A stretch of DNA of 64,000 nt from Hymenobacter norwichensis DSM 15439 (GCF_000420705.1 NZ_ATVL01000006.1:496001-560000), one strand, 5' to 3'; counted from the stretch's first letter, positions 26,950 through 39,304 are shown. Notes: generated by a model not told the origin, from the sequence alone. A program made the numbers and translations.

Positions 26950-27260
26950 AATAAGCAGTAGGCGTAATTGCGGCACTTCTGGTTTATACTTATTTCAATA
27001 TAAGCAAAACTATATAAATGGCAGTGTCGAGCTTGTAGTTGTACTAATGTTATTGAAATATAATTATTATGTGCTACTACTGCTGTTGAGCTGCCTGTAA
27101 AGCTCTACAGTTGAATTTATCAGTTGTAGGAATTACTTCTTTCAGCGTGTATCCTTTTGCTGGGAGGCTACGTAGAATATAAATACCCCGAACGGTGGCC
27201 TCCAGTGGACTATTGTGCCGGCTCGAGGGTGTATCAATTACTTCTTCTTACTGCTACTTT
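26950..27260. other. AT-rich intergenic stretch before the sugar cluster
   Basis: This 311-bp region lies between the GNAT gene and the glycosyltransferase. It has a 10-bp inverted repeat (TATTTCAATA at 26991-27000 and TATTGAAATA at 27051-27060), which may be chance in such AT-rich DNA. It probably holds the promoter of the sugar cluster. No coding capacity is evident. Confidence 0.35.
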
Positions 27261-28508
27261 ATGTCGCTGAACGACCCAGCGCAGGGGGCTTTGTCTGCCA
27301 CCAGCTCACCTGTTTCTGCTCCTCAACCAACCGCTGGGTTATTCCCAGATCTAGTGTGCTTTGCGCACCTGCACTGGGATTTTGTGTGGCAGCGTCCTCA
27401 ACACCTCCTGACGCGCTTTGCTCAGCAAGGCCGCGTATTTTACGTAGAAGACGCTTTCTACCACGCCGACGACCTGATTGAGGCGCACATAGAAGTGAAG
27501 CCGCGGCAAGAAGGAGTGCAGGTGTTGGTCGTGCATTTGCCAGCTCGGCTGCGCAACAATGAAGCCGCTGCCGATCAAGCGCAGGAAGAAGTATTGCAAC
27601 AGTATTTCCAGCAGGAAAACATCAGCCGCTACATTTTTTGGTACTACACACCTATGGCACTGGGCAAATCCAGCCAGTTCCAGCCGGTACTTACCGTGTA
27701 TGACTGCATGGACGAGCTGGCCGCTTTCAAGTTTGCGCCGCCGGCTTTGCGGGAACGGGAGCAGGAGTTGTTTAAGCGTGCCGATTTGGTATTCACGGGT
27801 GGCTACACCATCTACGAGTCCAAGCGCGAGCAGCACGCCGACGCGCATCCATTTCCGAGTAGCATCGACAAAGACCACTTCGGCCAGGCCCGCCAAACCA
27901 TGCCTGACCCCGCCGACCAAGCGGGTATTGCGCATCCCCGCATCGGGTTCTTTGGTGTGGTTGATGAGCGCCTCGACATCGAGCTGCTAGGCCAACTAGC
28001 CGAAGCGCACCCCGAGTGGCAGTTTGTTATCATTGGGCCCGTAGTGAAGATTGATGCGGCTACGCTGCCGCGTCAGCAAAACATTCACTACCTCGGCGGC
28101 AAAAACTACCAAGAGTTGCCTGCCTATTTGCACGGCTGGGATGTGGCCACGCTGCTCTTCGCCGACAACGAAAGCACCAAGTTCATTTCGCCCACCAAAA
28201 CCCCGGAATATCTGGCCGCTGGCCGTCCGGTTGTGAGTACCCCCATCCGCGACGTGGTGCGCCCCTACGGTGACCTGAACCTCGTGCAGATTGCCGCCAC
28301 CGCCGACGAATTCGGCAGCGCCATAGCGCGGGCTCTCGAGCAAACCAAAGACGCCGACTGGCGCCGCCGCACCGATGACTACTTGGCTACCATTTCCTGG
28401 GACTTAACCTGGCAGCAAATGACAGCGCTGATGAAAGACCGACTACAGGCAAAAACTGCCGCGCCCTCTACGGCCGCCGCCTCTTCTCCACTTGCTTCGC
28501 TTGCTTAA
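27261..28508 (+). CDS. Family 1-type glycosyltransferase
   Basis: ATG 27261 gives 415 residues; the frame extends upstream to 27195 without a better start. The N-terminal part contains the LVCFAHLHWDFVWQRPQHLLTRFA block (about residues 27-50), seen in a group of GT4-like enzymes. The C-terminal domain has RIGFFGVVDERLD (about 230), LPAYLHGWDVATLLFADNESTKFISPTKTPEYLAAGRPVVSTP (the nucleotide-sugar-binding E-x7-E-like region, about 290-335). The donor is unknown but the adjacent mutase gene points to UDP-galactofuranose. It is the first of four clustered sugar genes. Confidence 0.88.
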   Translation: MSLNDPAQGALSATSSPVSAPQPTAGLFPDLVCFAHLHWDFVWQRPQHLLTRFAQQGRVFYVEDAFYHADDLIEAHIEVKPRQEGVQVLVVHLPARLRNNEAAADQAQEEVLQQYFQQENISRYIFWYYTPMALGKSSQFQPVLTVYDCMDELAAFKFAPPALREREQELFKRADLVFTGGYTIYESKREQHADAHPFPSSIDKDHFGQARQTMPDPADQAGIAHPRIGFFGVVDERLDIELLGQLAEAHPEWQFVIIGPVVKIDAATLPRQQNIHYLGGKNYQELPAYLHGWDVATLLFADNESTKFISPTKTPEYLAAGRPVVSTPIRDVVRPYGDLNLVQIAATADEFGSAIARALEQTKDADWRRRTDDYLATISWDLTWQQMTALMKDRLQAKTAAPSTAAASSPLASLA

Positions 28509-28554
28509 CCTATCGAATCCGTCACTTCTCATCCAACCAAAACACGCTTAGCAT

Positions 28555-29742
28555 ATGTTTGATTATCTGATTGTTGGGGCCGGTTTTGCCGGCAGCGTGC
28601 TAGCCGAGCGCCTAGCCACCCGCTCGAATAAGAAAGTTCTCATCGTAGACAAGCGCAACCACATTGCTGGCAACGCCTACGACCATTACAACGAGGAAGG
28701 CATCTTGGTCCACAAGTATGGTCCGCACATCTTCCACACCAATTCCAAGGACGTATTCGAATACCTGTCCAACTTCACCGATTGGCGCCCCTATGAGCAC
28801 CGCGTACTGGCTTCAGTAGATGGCCAATTGGTACCGATGCCCATCAACCTCGACACCATCAACAAACTGTACGGCTTGTCACTCAACAGCTTTGAGGTAG
28901 AGCAGTTCCTGGAGTCGTTAGCTGAAGAAGTACCCGTTATCAAAACGTCGGAAGACGTAGTAGTTAGTAAAGTAGGTCGCGAATTATACGAGAAATTTTT
29001 CCGCAACTACACCCGCAAGCAGTGGGGCCTCGACCCGTCGGAGCTGGACAAGTCGGTAACGAGCCGGGTACCAACCCGCACCAACCGTGACAGCCGCTAC
29101 TTCACCGACAACTACCAGGCCATGCCGCTGCACGGCTATACCCGCATGTTCGAGAAGATGTTGGACCACCCCAACATCAAGGTGATGCTCAACACCGACT
29201 ACCACGACATCATCGACTTCATTCCGTTCAAGGAAATGATTTTCACGGGTCCGGTAGACGAGTATTTCGACTTCAAGTATGGCAAGCTGCCGTACCGCTC
29301 GTTGGAATTCAAGCACGAAACCCTCAACCAGGAAAACTACCTGGAGGCGCCCGTAGTTAACTACCCCAACGACAACCTCTACACCCGTATCACCGAGTTT
29401 AAGGCCCTCACCGGCCAGAAGCACGCGAAAACGGCCATCGTGTATGAGTATCCGAAAGCCGAGGGTGATCCATACTACCCCGTGCCACAGCCCGAAAACG
29501 CTGAGTTGTACAACCAGTATAAAAAGCTGGCCGATAACACCCCGAACGTGCATTTCGTGGGCCGCCTGGCTACCTACCGTTACTACAACATGGACCAGGT
29601 AGTAGCCCAGGCCCTAACGATGTACAAGAAACTGACCGAAAAGAGCGAGGAGGCTGCCAAAGCTGCTAAGCCCGCTATTATCGGTTCCGCTTCCATCATC
29701 GATAAGCTAGTACCCCGCGACCCAGCCAAAGGCAAGCCATAA
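28555..29742 (+). CDS. glf: UDP-galactopyranose mutase
   Basis: This 395-residue FAD enzyme interconverts UDP-Galp and UDP-Galf. The dinucleotide-binding motif DYLIVGAGFAGSVLAERLA (residues 2-20) and the segments NHIAGNAYDHYNEEGILVHKYGPHIFHT (38-65) and YTRKQWGLDPSELDKSV (about 152-168) are family signatures. The C-terminal FVGRLATYRYYNMDQVVAQAL block completes the FAD site. The C-terminal tail of about 30 residues after that block is longer than in the minimal family. It starts 46 bp after the glycosyltransferase stop, so the two genes are likely cotranscribed. Confidence 0.96.
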   Translation: MFDYLIVGAGFAGSVLAERLATRSNKKVLIVDKRNHIAGNAYDHYNEEGILVHKYGPHIFHTNSKDVFEYLSNFTDWRPYEHRVLASVDGQLVPMPINLDTINKLYGLSLNSFEVEQFLESLAEEVPVIKTSEDVVVSKVGRELYEKFFRNYTRKQWGLDPSELDKSVTSRVPTRTNRDSRYFTDNYQAMPLHGYTRMFEKMLDHPNIKVMLNTDYHDIIDFIPFKEMIFTGPVDEYFDFKYGKLPYRSLEFKHETLNQENYLEAPVVNYPNDNLYTRITEFKALTGQKHAKTAIVYEYPKAEGDPYYPVPQPENAELYNQYKKLADNTPNVHFVGRLATYRYYNMDQVVAQALTMYKKLTEKSEEAAKAAKPAIIGSASIIDKLVPRDPAKGKP

Positions 29743-29780
29743 GCTAGCATACATCCGAGTTTAGCGGTTTGCGCCGCTAC

Positions 29781-29836
29781 CTGTCATCTGATTTGCAGAA
29801 AGGTCTGATAAGACTCATCTGGAAATCAGATGACAG
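29781..29836. repeat. 56-bp element with 14-bp perfect inverted repeats
   Basis: CTGTCATCTGATTT (29781-29794) and AAATCAGATGACAG (29823-29836) are exact complements. The 28-base interior has a small CAGA-AAGG-TCTG hairpin (29796-29807). A GTTTTA stretch follows, so it could act as a terminator between glf and the GH1-like gene, or be a small mobile-element remnant. Confidence 0.55.
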
Positions 29837-29932
29837 ACTTGTTTTAGGCCCAGGCAAACTCGACACTCTGCCTGCTTTGCAAGCTGAATAACCAACGTTT
29901 GCCAGCCGATTTTTTCACCAACGACCAACCCT

Positions 29933-31246
29933 ATGCCCGATAAGAACGTGGAAATGTGGGGCGGCGTAGAATGTACCATCCGCCGCATTGGCAATGGCTA
30001 CACCGACCAACTGGAACGTAGCGGCCACCGGTACCGCCTCGAAGACCTCGACCTGTTTGCCGAACTAGGCATCAAGAAGCTGCGCTACCCCATCCTGTGG
30101 GAGCAAGTGGCCCCCAACAGCCTCGACGAGCCCGACTGGACCTGGACTGATGAACGGCTAAATCGGTTGCGGGAACTTGGCATCGACCCAATTGTAACGC
30201 TGCTGCACCACGGCAGCGGTCCGCGCTACACCGCGCTGCACCACAAAAACTTTGTAGCTGGGCTAGCTCGCTTTGCTGGTATGGTAGCCGAGCGCTACCC
30301 CTGGATCAGCCACTACACGCCCATCAACGAGCCCCTCACGACGGCGCGGTTCAGCGGCCTCTATGGCATCTGGTACCCCCACGGCCTCGACGACCAAACG
30401 TTTGTGCGCATTCAGCTCAACCACATCAAGGGTGTGAAAGCCGCTATGCAGGCCATTCGCCAGGTGAACCCGCAGGCGCAGTTGGTGCAGACCGAAGACT
30501 TAGGCAAAACCCAGTGCACGCCGAGCCTCACCGAGCAAGCCGAATTCGAGAACAATCGGCGCTGGCTGACCTTCGATTTATTGTGCGGCCGCTTCAACCA
30601 AAGCCACCCGCTATGGGGCTACCTGCGCACTAACGGTGCTACCGAAAAAGAGCTGCTGGAACTGGTTGAAGCTCCCTGCCCGCCCGACGTGCTAGGCATC
30701 AACTACTACATTACCAGTGAGCGGTTTCTCGATGAAAACCACGAAGCTTACTTTGGTCAGCACCGGGTTTCCAGCCACGAGCGGCCGGATTATGCTGATG
30801 TGGAAGCCGTGCGCGTGCGCCTAGTGGAGCTAACCGGCCAATACAACCTGCTGCTAGAAGCCTGGCACCGGTACCAACTGCCAATGGCCATAACCGAAGT
30901 GCACCTCAACTGCACCCGCGAAGAACAAATGCGCTGGGTACAGCAAAGCTGGGATGTAGCGCAGCAGCTCAAGCAGGAAGGCGTTGATATGCGCGCCATC
31001 ACCATCTGGTCGTTGCTGGGCGCCTACGATTGGACCTCCCTGCTCACCCACGACGGCGCGCACTACGAAAGCGGCGTCTTTGATCTGTCGAGTGGTACTC
31101 CGCGGCCCACGGCCCTGTTCAAGATGGTGCAGAGCTTGGCGCGCTATGGGCACTACCAGCACCCGTTGCTTGCAGCAAAAGGATGGTGGGAACGGGAAGA
31201 GCGTTTCCAGTACCACCATCATTGTCCCACTCCTCACACCCTATAG
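29933..31246 (+). CDS. Glycoside hydrolase family 1-like protein
   Basis: This 437-residue TIM-barrel protein begins directly with strand one (VEMWGGVECTIRRIGNGYTDQ) and has no signal peptide, so it is cytoplasmic. The acid/base Glu is in HYTPINEPL (Glu133) and the presumed nucleophile in MAITEVHLN (Glu322), where classical GH1 enzymes have ITENG. Both catalytic carboxylates are therefore kept but the nucleophile loop differs. The gene overlaps nothing and ends one base before the RmlD-like start; in other bacteria a GH1-like domain is sometimes fused to an RmlD-like domain, so the pair may work together. The substrate is unknown. Confidence 0.85.
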   Translation: MPDKNVEMWGGVECTIRRIGNGYTDQLERSGHRYRLEDLDLFAELGIKKLRYPILWEQVAPNSLDEPDWTWTDERLNRLRELGIDPIVTLLHHGSGPRYTALHHKNFVAGLARFAGMVAERYPWISHYTPINEPLTTARFSGLYGIWYPHGLDDQTFVRIQLNHIKGVKAAMQAIRQVNPQAQLVQTEDLGKTQCTPSLTEQAEFENNRRWLTFDLLCGRFNQSHPLWGYLRTNGATEKELLELVEAPCPPDVLGINYYITSERFLDENHEAYFGQHRVSSHERPDYADVEAVRVRLVELTGQYNLLLEAWHRYQLPMAITEVHLNCTREEQMRWVQQSWDVAQQLKQEGVDMRAITIWSLLGAYDWTSLLTHDGAHYESGVFDLSSGTPRPTALFKMVQSLARYGHYQHPLLAAKGWWEREERFQYHHHCPTPHTL

Positions 31247-31247
31247 C

Positions 31248-32183
31248 ATGATGCAACTACTTCCTCCCAACGACTTGCTAGCCTCCCAAATGCCACCCGT
31301 AATCCAGCCGCTGCTGGTAACGGGCGCCACTGGCACGCTGGGCCGAGCCTTCCAGCGGATATGCGCTATGCGGGGTATTGAAACGGTGGTGCTAACCCGC
31401 GCCGAACTCGACATTTCCGACGTATTGTCGGTGGAAAAAGCACTAGCTCAGTATAATCCATGGGCCGTGGTAAATACTGCCGGCTACGTGCGGGTTGATG
31501 AGGCCGAAAAAGATTTCCAGCGCTGCTACCTCGAAAACACAGTGGGACCGACCATTCTGGCGCATGCCTGCGCCGCTCGGGGTATTCAACTGCTCACCTT
31601 CTCCTCCGACTTAGTGTTCGATGGCAGCCAGTCGGTGGCCTACGTGGAGAGCGACCAGCCCCGGCCTCTGAACGTGTATGGCAACAGCAAGCGCCTGGCT
31701 GAGCGCGACGTACTGCTTCAGCACCCCGGTGCTTTGGTAGTACGGACCAGTGCTTTTTTCAGTGCCTGGGACGAGCACAACTTCGTGCACGCGGCCTTGC
31801 GAGCTGGCCAGCAAAAGCAAGCGTTTCAGGCTGCCGATAACGTGTTGGTTTCTCCCACCTTCGTGCCCGACCTAGTGAATGTGTCGCTTGATCTGCTCAT
31901 TGATGAGGAAAGTGGCGTGTGGCACTTGGCCAACCAAGGCGCTTATACCTGGGCTGAACTAGCGCGCCTAGCTGCCGATATGGCCGGCCTCGACCAATCG
32001 TTCGTGGTGCCGTGTTCCATGGAGGCTTTTGGGCTGCCGGCCGCCCGCCCAGCATACAGTGTGCTCGGGAGCAAGCAGGGCAGTCTAATGCCGTTAGTAG
32101 AAGACCGGCTGTACAAATGCGTAACAGAAATGATGCCCGCGCTGAAGCGGGAGCCCGAGGAGGCTATTGCGTTGGCGTCGTGA
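31248..32183 (+). CDS. RmlD-like sugar-nucleotide-binding reductase
   Basis: ATG 31248 (a second ATG follows at once) gives 311 residues, starting one base after the preceding stop, a translational-coupling arrangement. The N-terminal part has the Rossmann motif LVTGATGTLGRAF (about residues 22-34) and VVNTAGYVRVDEAEKD (about 79-94); the SDR catalytic pair is YGNSK (about residues 143-147, Tyr and Lys). This matches the extended SDR / RmlD family that reduces dTDP-4-dehydrorhamnose, but no rmlABC genes lie nearby, so the substrate is open. It is the last gene of the cluster, followed by a terminator. Confidence 0.86.
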   Translation: MMQLLPPNDLLASQMPPVIQPLLVTGATGTLGRAFQRICAMRGIETVVLTRAELDISDVLSVEKALAQYNPWAVVNTAGYVRVDEAEKDFQRCYLENTVGPTILAHACAARGIQLLTFSSDLVFDGSQSVAYVESDQPRPLNVYGNSKRLAERDVLLQHPGALVVRTSAFFSAWDEHNFVHAALRAGQQKQAFQAADNVLVSPTFVPDLVNVSLDLLIDEESGVWHLANQGAYTWAELARLAADMAGLDQSFVVPCSMEAFGLPAARPAYSVLGSKQGSLMPLVEDRLYKCVTEMMPALKREPEEAIALAS

Positions 32184-32248
32184 GGTAAATGGCGTGGTGA
32201 AACTGGCTGTAACGCCTATTGCTAACCTGACAACCTTTCTTATCTGGC

Positions 32249-32285
32249 AAACCCCGCACTCTTTTTGAGGGAGCGGGGTTTCGTC
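32249..32285 (+). terminator. Terminator of sugar cluster
   Basis: AAACCCCGC (32249-32257) pairs with GCGGGGTTT (32273-32281), with a T-rich loop. It separates the sugar cluster from secA. Confidence 0.8.
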
Positions 32286-32317
32286 GTTTTGGGGGCCGGG
32301 GCGACGCAGATACGGCG

Positions 32318-32353
32318 TTTGGCGGAGAGTTTCCCGAAAACGACGTAAATTTG
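32318..32353 (+). promoter_or_regulatory. Probable secA promoter
   Basis: TAAATTTG at 32346-32353 is an exact match to the Bacteroidota -7 consensus TAnnTTTG, and a TTTG at 32318-32321 could be the -33 element, though the 24-base spacing is a little long. It lies 36 bp upstream of the ATG. Confidence 0.45.
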
Positions 32354-32389
32354 AGGTACGCCCTTGCGTTTCAGCTTAAATAAACCAGC

Positions 32390-35794
<3,405 letters not shown>

Positions 35795-35818
35795 GCAGCT
35801 TGGTTGAATGAAGTAAGG

Positions 35819-35855
35819 CGGGAGCCGGCGAAGGTCGTCGGCTCCCGTTTGTTTG
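35819..35855 (+). terminator. secA terminator
   Basis: GGGAGCCGGCGA (35820-35831) pairs with TCGTCGGCTCCC (35835-35846), with one G-T wobble, around AGG, and is followed by GTTTGTTTG. Confidence 0.85.
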
Positions 35856-35944
35856 GGAGGCAGTCTGCGTAGCGGCTCCACTGCGTACGTACTTGCATCC
35901 GTGCCTCGTTCTACCTGGTAAAAAACCGCCGTTACTTTCAGCCC

Positions 35945-36613
35945 ATGAACCTCGCCCCCTACATCGACCATACGTTACTCCGGCCCGATGCCACTCCCGC
36001 GCAAATCGAGCAGCTATGCGCCGAAGCCGCCGAACACCGCTTTGCTACCGTGTGCGTGCCACCTTGCTACGTGCGGCTAACCGCCGAAAAGCTGCAAAAT
36101 TCCAAGGTTGCCGTGTGCACGGTCATCGGGTTTCCGCTGGGATATCAGTTGGCTAAGGTGAAATTTTTTGAAGCCCACCAAGCTTTGACCGAAGGCGCCA
36201 CCGAGCTGGATATGGTCATCAACATCGGGGCGTTGAAAGCCGGCCGGACCGAGGAAGTGGAAGAGGAAATAGGGCAGCTGGCCGAACTGTGCCACCTGCG
36301 CGGAGCCTTACTGAAGGTGATTATTGAAACGGCCTTGCTAAGTGAAGACGAAATAGTGCTGGCCTGCCAGCTGTGCGAAGAAGCCGGCGCCGACTTCGTA
36401 AAAACATCCACTGGGTTTGCTAGCCGGGGTGCCTCCGTAGCCGATATTATGCTGATGCGCCGAACCTTACCCGGCCAGATACGGATAAAAGCAGCCGGCG
36501 GCATCCGGACTCGCACGGCCGCGCTGGCGTTAATAGCCGCTGGCGCCGACCGAATCGGCTCGTCAAATAGCCTAATTTTGCTTCACGAAGATGATACTAC
36601 CATACCTGCGTAA
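35945..36613 (+). CDS. deoC: Deoxyribose-phosphate aldolase
   Basis: This 222-residue class I aldolase cleaves 2-deoxyribose-5-phosphate to glyceraldehyde-3-phosphate and acetaldehyde. Family blocks are YIDHTLLRPDATPAQIEQLCAEA (residues 5-27), VCTVIGFPLGYQLAKVKFFEA (about 57-77), GADFVKTSTGFASRGA (Schiff-base Lys in VKTSTGF, about residue 152) and IRIKAAGGIRTRTAALALIAAGADRIGSS (about 180-208). It overlaps the next gene by 23 bases in another frame. Confidence 0.96.
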   Translation: MNLAPYIDHTLLRPDATPAQIEQLCAEAAEHRFATVCVPPCYVRLTAEKLQNSKVAVCTVIGFPLGYQLAKVKFFEAHQALTEGATELDMVINIGALKAGRTEEVEEEIGQLAELCHLRGALLKVIIETALLSEDEIVLACQLCEEAGADFVKTSTGFASRGASVADIMLMRRTLPGQIRIKAAGGIRTRTAALALIAAGADRIGSSNSLILLHEDDTTIPA

Positions 36614-37154
36614 CGTGCTGTTTCTCGCTGCTTTTTTCACGCTGAGCGCCTGTGCTTCTAGCGCCCCGGCCACTACCACGGCCGCGCCTGCCGATACCAC
36701 CAAAGTGAAGTCCACAACGGCCACCACCTCTCGTACTGCCTCAGCTGAAGACCTGAGCCGCTACCGGCCCACCTTCTCGGCTCCCAAGGAAGCAGCTGCT
36801 ACATCGGCCGCAAAAGTGACCATAACACCCACCAATCAGGTAAACGCCCAGATTGAGCAGCGCCTCCGCGACCAGGCCTACACCAACCAGAACGTGAAAT
36901 ACGCCCAGGGTTATCGGATTCTAGCATACGTAGGGTTGGAGCGGGAGAAGGCCATGGCCGTTCGGCGGGCTGTCATTAGCCGCTACCCCGACGAAACTGA
37001 CTACCTCACTTTCAAGCAGCCCGTTTTCCGCCTGCACATCGGCGACTATCTGACGCGCCTAGAAGCCGAGCAGGCCATGTTGCGTATCAAGCCACTTGCC
37101 CCCAAGGCCGAATTGGAATCCGCGCAAGTGCTCCTAAGTAAAGTGGCGTATTAG
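36591..37154 (+). CDS. SPOR-domain lipoprotein
   Basis: ATG 36591 opens a 187-residue protein overlapping deoC's 3' end by 23 bases. The N-terminus (MILPYLRNVLFLAAFFTLSAC) is a lipoprotein signal with Cys21 as the lipidated residue. A Thr/Ala-rich linker (about residues 25-85) precedes a SPOR-type domain (about 105-185): VKYAQGYRILAYVGLEREKAMAVRRAVISRYP and FRLHIGDYLTRLEAEQAML. Such domains bind denuded glycan of the septal or sidewall peptidoglycan. The overlap suggests translational coupling to deoC. Confidence 0.82.
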   Translation: MILPYLRNVLFLAAFFTLSACASSAPATTTAAPADTTKVKSTTATTSRTASAEDLSRYRPTFSAPKEAAATSAAKVTITPTNQVNAQIEQRLRDQAYTNQNVKYAQGYRILAYVGLEREKAMAVRRAVISRYPDETDYLTFKQPVFRLHIGDYLTRLEAEQAMLRIKPLAPKAELESAQVLLSKVAY

Positions 37155-37182
37155 AAGCAGTCAATTATCGGTTGTTGACCTG

Positions 37183-37234
37183 CGCTGACAACCAACGACT
37201 GACAATTGATAACCGACAACTGACAACGAGTTTT
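37183..37234 (+). promoter_or_regulatory. Simple-sequence leader before M20 gene
   Basis: The bases just before ATG 37235 are built from repeated CAACTGACAA-like units (for example ACAACCAACGACTGACAA and ACAACTGACAACG). The frame is open through it, but it is not coding in appearance. Similar units occur before other starts in this window. Confidence 0.4.
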
Positions 37235-38425
37235 ATGCAACACTTGCTTTCCCGCATCAAAACCCTAGCCGCCGACGCAGCTGCCGATACTGTAGCGCTG
37301 CGCCAGCATCTGCACGCCAACCCAGAACTGTCGTTTCAGGAGTTCAATACTGCAGCCTTCGTGACGGCTGAGCTGGAAAAGCTGGGTCTTGCGCCGCAGC
37401 CCATTGCTAATACCGGCGTAGTGGCTCTCATTGAAGGCCGCAACCCCGGTGCCCGCACGGTAGCTTTGCGCGCCGATATGGATGCCTTGCCTATTACCGA
37501 GCAGAACGAGGTACCCTATAAATCAACCAACCCTGGCGTGATGCACGCCTGCGGCCACGATGTGCATACTTCGTCGTTGCTGGGCGCAGCCCGCATTCTG
37601 GTGCAGCTGCGCGACGAGTTTGAGGGCACCGTGAAGCTGATGTTTCAGCCAGGCGAGGAGTTGCTGCCGGGCGGGGCTTCTTTGATGATAAAGGAGGGCG
37701 TACTCGAAAACCCCAAGCCGGCCAGTGTACTGGGCCAGCACGTATTCCCGATGCTACCTGCCGGGCAGATTGGCATCCGGCCGGGCCGCTACATGGCCAG
37801 CACCGACGAGCTATATCTGACCGTGCGCGGCAAAGGCGGCCACGGGGCTATGCCTGAAATGAACCTCGACCCGGTACTAGTAGCGGCCCACATCATTGTG
37901 GCGGCGCAGCAGATTGTGAGTCGCCGGGCCAGCCCCAAAATGCCTTCGGTACTGTCGTTTGGGAAGGTAATTGCCAATGGCGCCACCAACGTTATTCCCA
38001 ACGAAGTGCATATCGAAGGTACCTTCCGCACCCTAAACGAGGAGTGGCGCAACGAAGCCCATGAGCACCTGCGCCGCCTCTGCGAAGGGTTGGCCGATTC
38101 CATGGGCGCAACGTGCGAACTGGAAATCCGGCGCGGCTACCCCTACTTGGAAAACGAGCCCCAGCTAACGGCCCGTATTCGGGCAGCCGCCGAGCAATAC
38201 CTGGGCGCTGAAAACGTAATCGAGCTGGACCAATGGTTGGCAGCCGAGGATTTTGCTTACTTCTCGCAAGCAGCTGATGCTTGCTTCTACCGCCTCGGCA
38301 CCCGCGCCGCTGATGGCCGGTTTGCTTCATCAGTGCACACGCCTACCTTCGACATCGAGCCCAAAGCTCTGGAAACCGGTCCCGGTCTGATGGCTTGGCT
38401 CACGCTGAATGAACTGGCGGAATAG
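37235..38425 (+). CDS. M20 family amidohydrolase
   Basis: ATG 37235 gives 396 residues; the upstream TTG at 37172 would translate the simple-sequence leader. The metal ligands are in MHACGHDVHTSSLLGAA (His-x-Asp, about residues 103-119), FQPGEELLPGG (Glu-Glu, about 138-148), LGQHVFPMLPAG (about 168-179) and the C-terminal VHTPTFDIE. The LRADMDALPITEQ block (about 75-87) is also typical of IAA-amino-acid/hippurate hydrolase-type enzymes. It probably hydrolyses an N-acyl amino acid; the exact substrate cannot be told. Confidence 0.9.
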   Translation: MQHLLSRIKTLAADAAADTVALRQHLHANPELSFQEFNTAAFVTAELEKLGLAPQPIANTGVVALIEGRNPGARTVALRADMDALPITEQNEVPYKSTNPGVMHACGHDVHTSSLLGAARILVQLRDEFEGTVKLMFQPGEELLPGGASLMIKEGVLENPKPASVLGQHVFPMLPAGQIGIRPGRYMASTDELYLTVRGKGGHGAMPEMNLDPVLVAAHIIVAAQQIVSRRASPKMPSVLSFGKVIANGATNVIPNEVHIEGTFRTLNEEWRNEAHEHLRRLCEGLADSMGATCELEIRRGYPYLENEPQLTARIRAAAEQYLGAENVIELDQWLAAEDFAYFSQAADACFYRLGTRAADGRFASSVHTPTFDIEPKALETGPGLMAWLTLNELAE

Positions 38426-38465
38426 TACTAGAAGTGTGGTGTTCCTGTTTATCTAATCTCTCGTG

Positions 38466-39293
38466 ATGCGTTTTTATTCCTTATTGCTATTGATAACGGG
38501 TAGCTGCTGGTTGGCTACGGCAGCCACGGCCCAGCGCCGTGCCATCCGCGACTTAACCTTGCTGCCCGAAGCGCAAGTAGAGCTGGCCCTGAAAGGCAAC
38601 GATTACATACTAGCTGGCTTCAGCCTAATTACAAATCCTAACAGCAGTGAAGGCGGTACATTTGCTGCTGGGCAGCTCCGGCTTGGCTACGAGCATTTTT
38701 GGAGCGAAAAGTGGAGTGGTGGTGCTACCCTCCGCATCTTGGGCGGCGGCAATAACGAGTCGGGTGACTTTCTTGGCTTGAGCGGCAATGTGACGCCGGG
38801 CCTGCTGGTGCGGCACACCGGGAAGATTGGCTCTCTGAATTTCAGCCAACGCCTTGGGTTGGAGTACGCAACCCAAATCAGTAGTTCCCTAAACAACGAT
38901 AACACTGACCGCGCTTATGCCCGCTTGCGTTTTGATCTGGACCGCGTATTTCCACTCAGCGAGAAGCTGGCCCTTCGTCCTCGTATTGCCTACGAGTTGG
39001 CCACTTACTTGCGTTTACAGCGCGATGAGCAGGAACTGAAGGAGCGGGTGGTAGATTTTGGCAACTTACGGGCTGAACTCGGTGTACGGCTGTCGCCGCG
39101 TGTAGATTTTACACCTTGGGTGGCTTCGCAAACCCGTTATTTCAGAGGCCTGCCATCATTGGATATGAATGGCGTAATAATTCGGAGCGGTAAGGCCAAT
39201 TTTATAACGCCCCTGGTAGGGCTGGATGTCCGGTTAACGTTGCCAACCAAGAGCGCAAACATAGATAGAGAGGCGCTACCTACCCAGCATTAA
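38466..39293 (+). CDS. Outer-membrane beta-barrel-like protein, unknown
   Basis: This 275-residue protein has a signal peptide (MRFYSLLLLITGSCWLATAATA) followed by alternating-hydrophobicity segments that look like barrel strands: GTFAAGQLRLGYEHFW, WSGGATLRILGGGNN, LNFSQRLGLEYATQIS, YARLRFDLDR and FTPWVASQTRYFRG. It resembles DUF2490-type barrels, but I cannot prove membership. It stands alone; an AT-rich hsp20 promoter region follows. ATG 38466 is preferred to the GTG one codon earlier. Confidence 0.7.
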   Translation: MRFYSLLLLITGSCWLATAATAQRRAIRDLTLLPEAQVELALKGNDYILAGFSLITNPNSSEGGTFAAGQLRLGYEHFWSEKWSGGATLRILGGGNNESGDFLGLSGNVTPGLLVRHTGKIGSLNFSQRLGLEYATQISSSLNNDNTDRAYARLRFDLDRVFPLSEKLALRPRIAYELATYLRLQRDEQELKERVVDFGNLRAELGVRLSPRVDFTPWVASQTRYFRGLPSLDMNGVIIRSGKANFITPLVGLDVRLTLPTKSANIDREALPTQH

Positions 39294-39304
39294 AATCTAT
39301 CAAT

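Noticed and set aside
26991..27060. 10-bp inverted repeat TATTTCAATA/TATTGAAATA as an operator
   Set aside because: The region is so AT-rich that such a repeat is expected by chance, and the 50-base spacing is too wide for a typical operator.
32284..32389. Riboswitch upstream of secA
   Set aside because: The only structures seen are the upstream terminator and a promoter-like -7 element; no conserved aptamer is recognisable.
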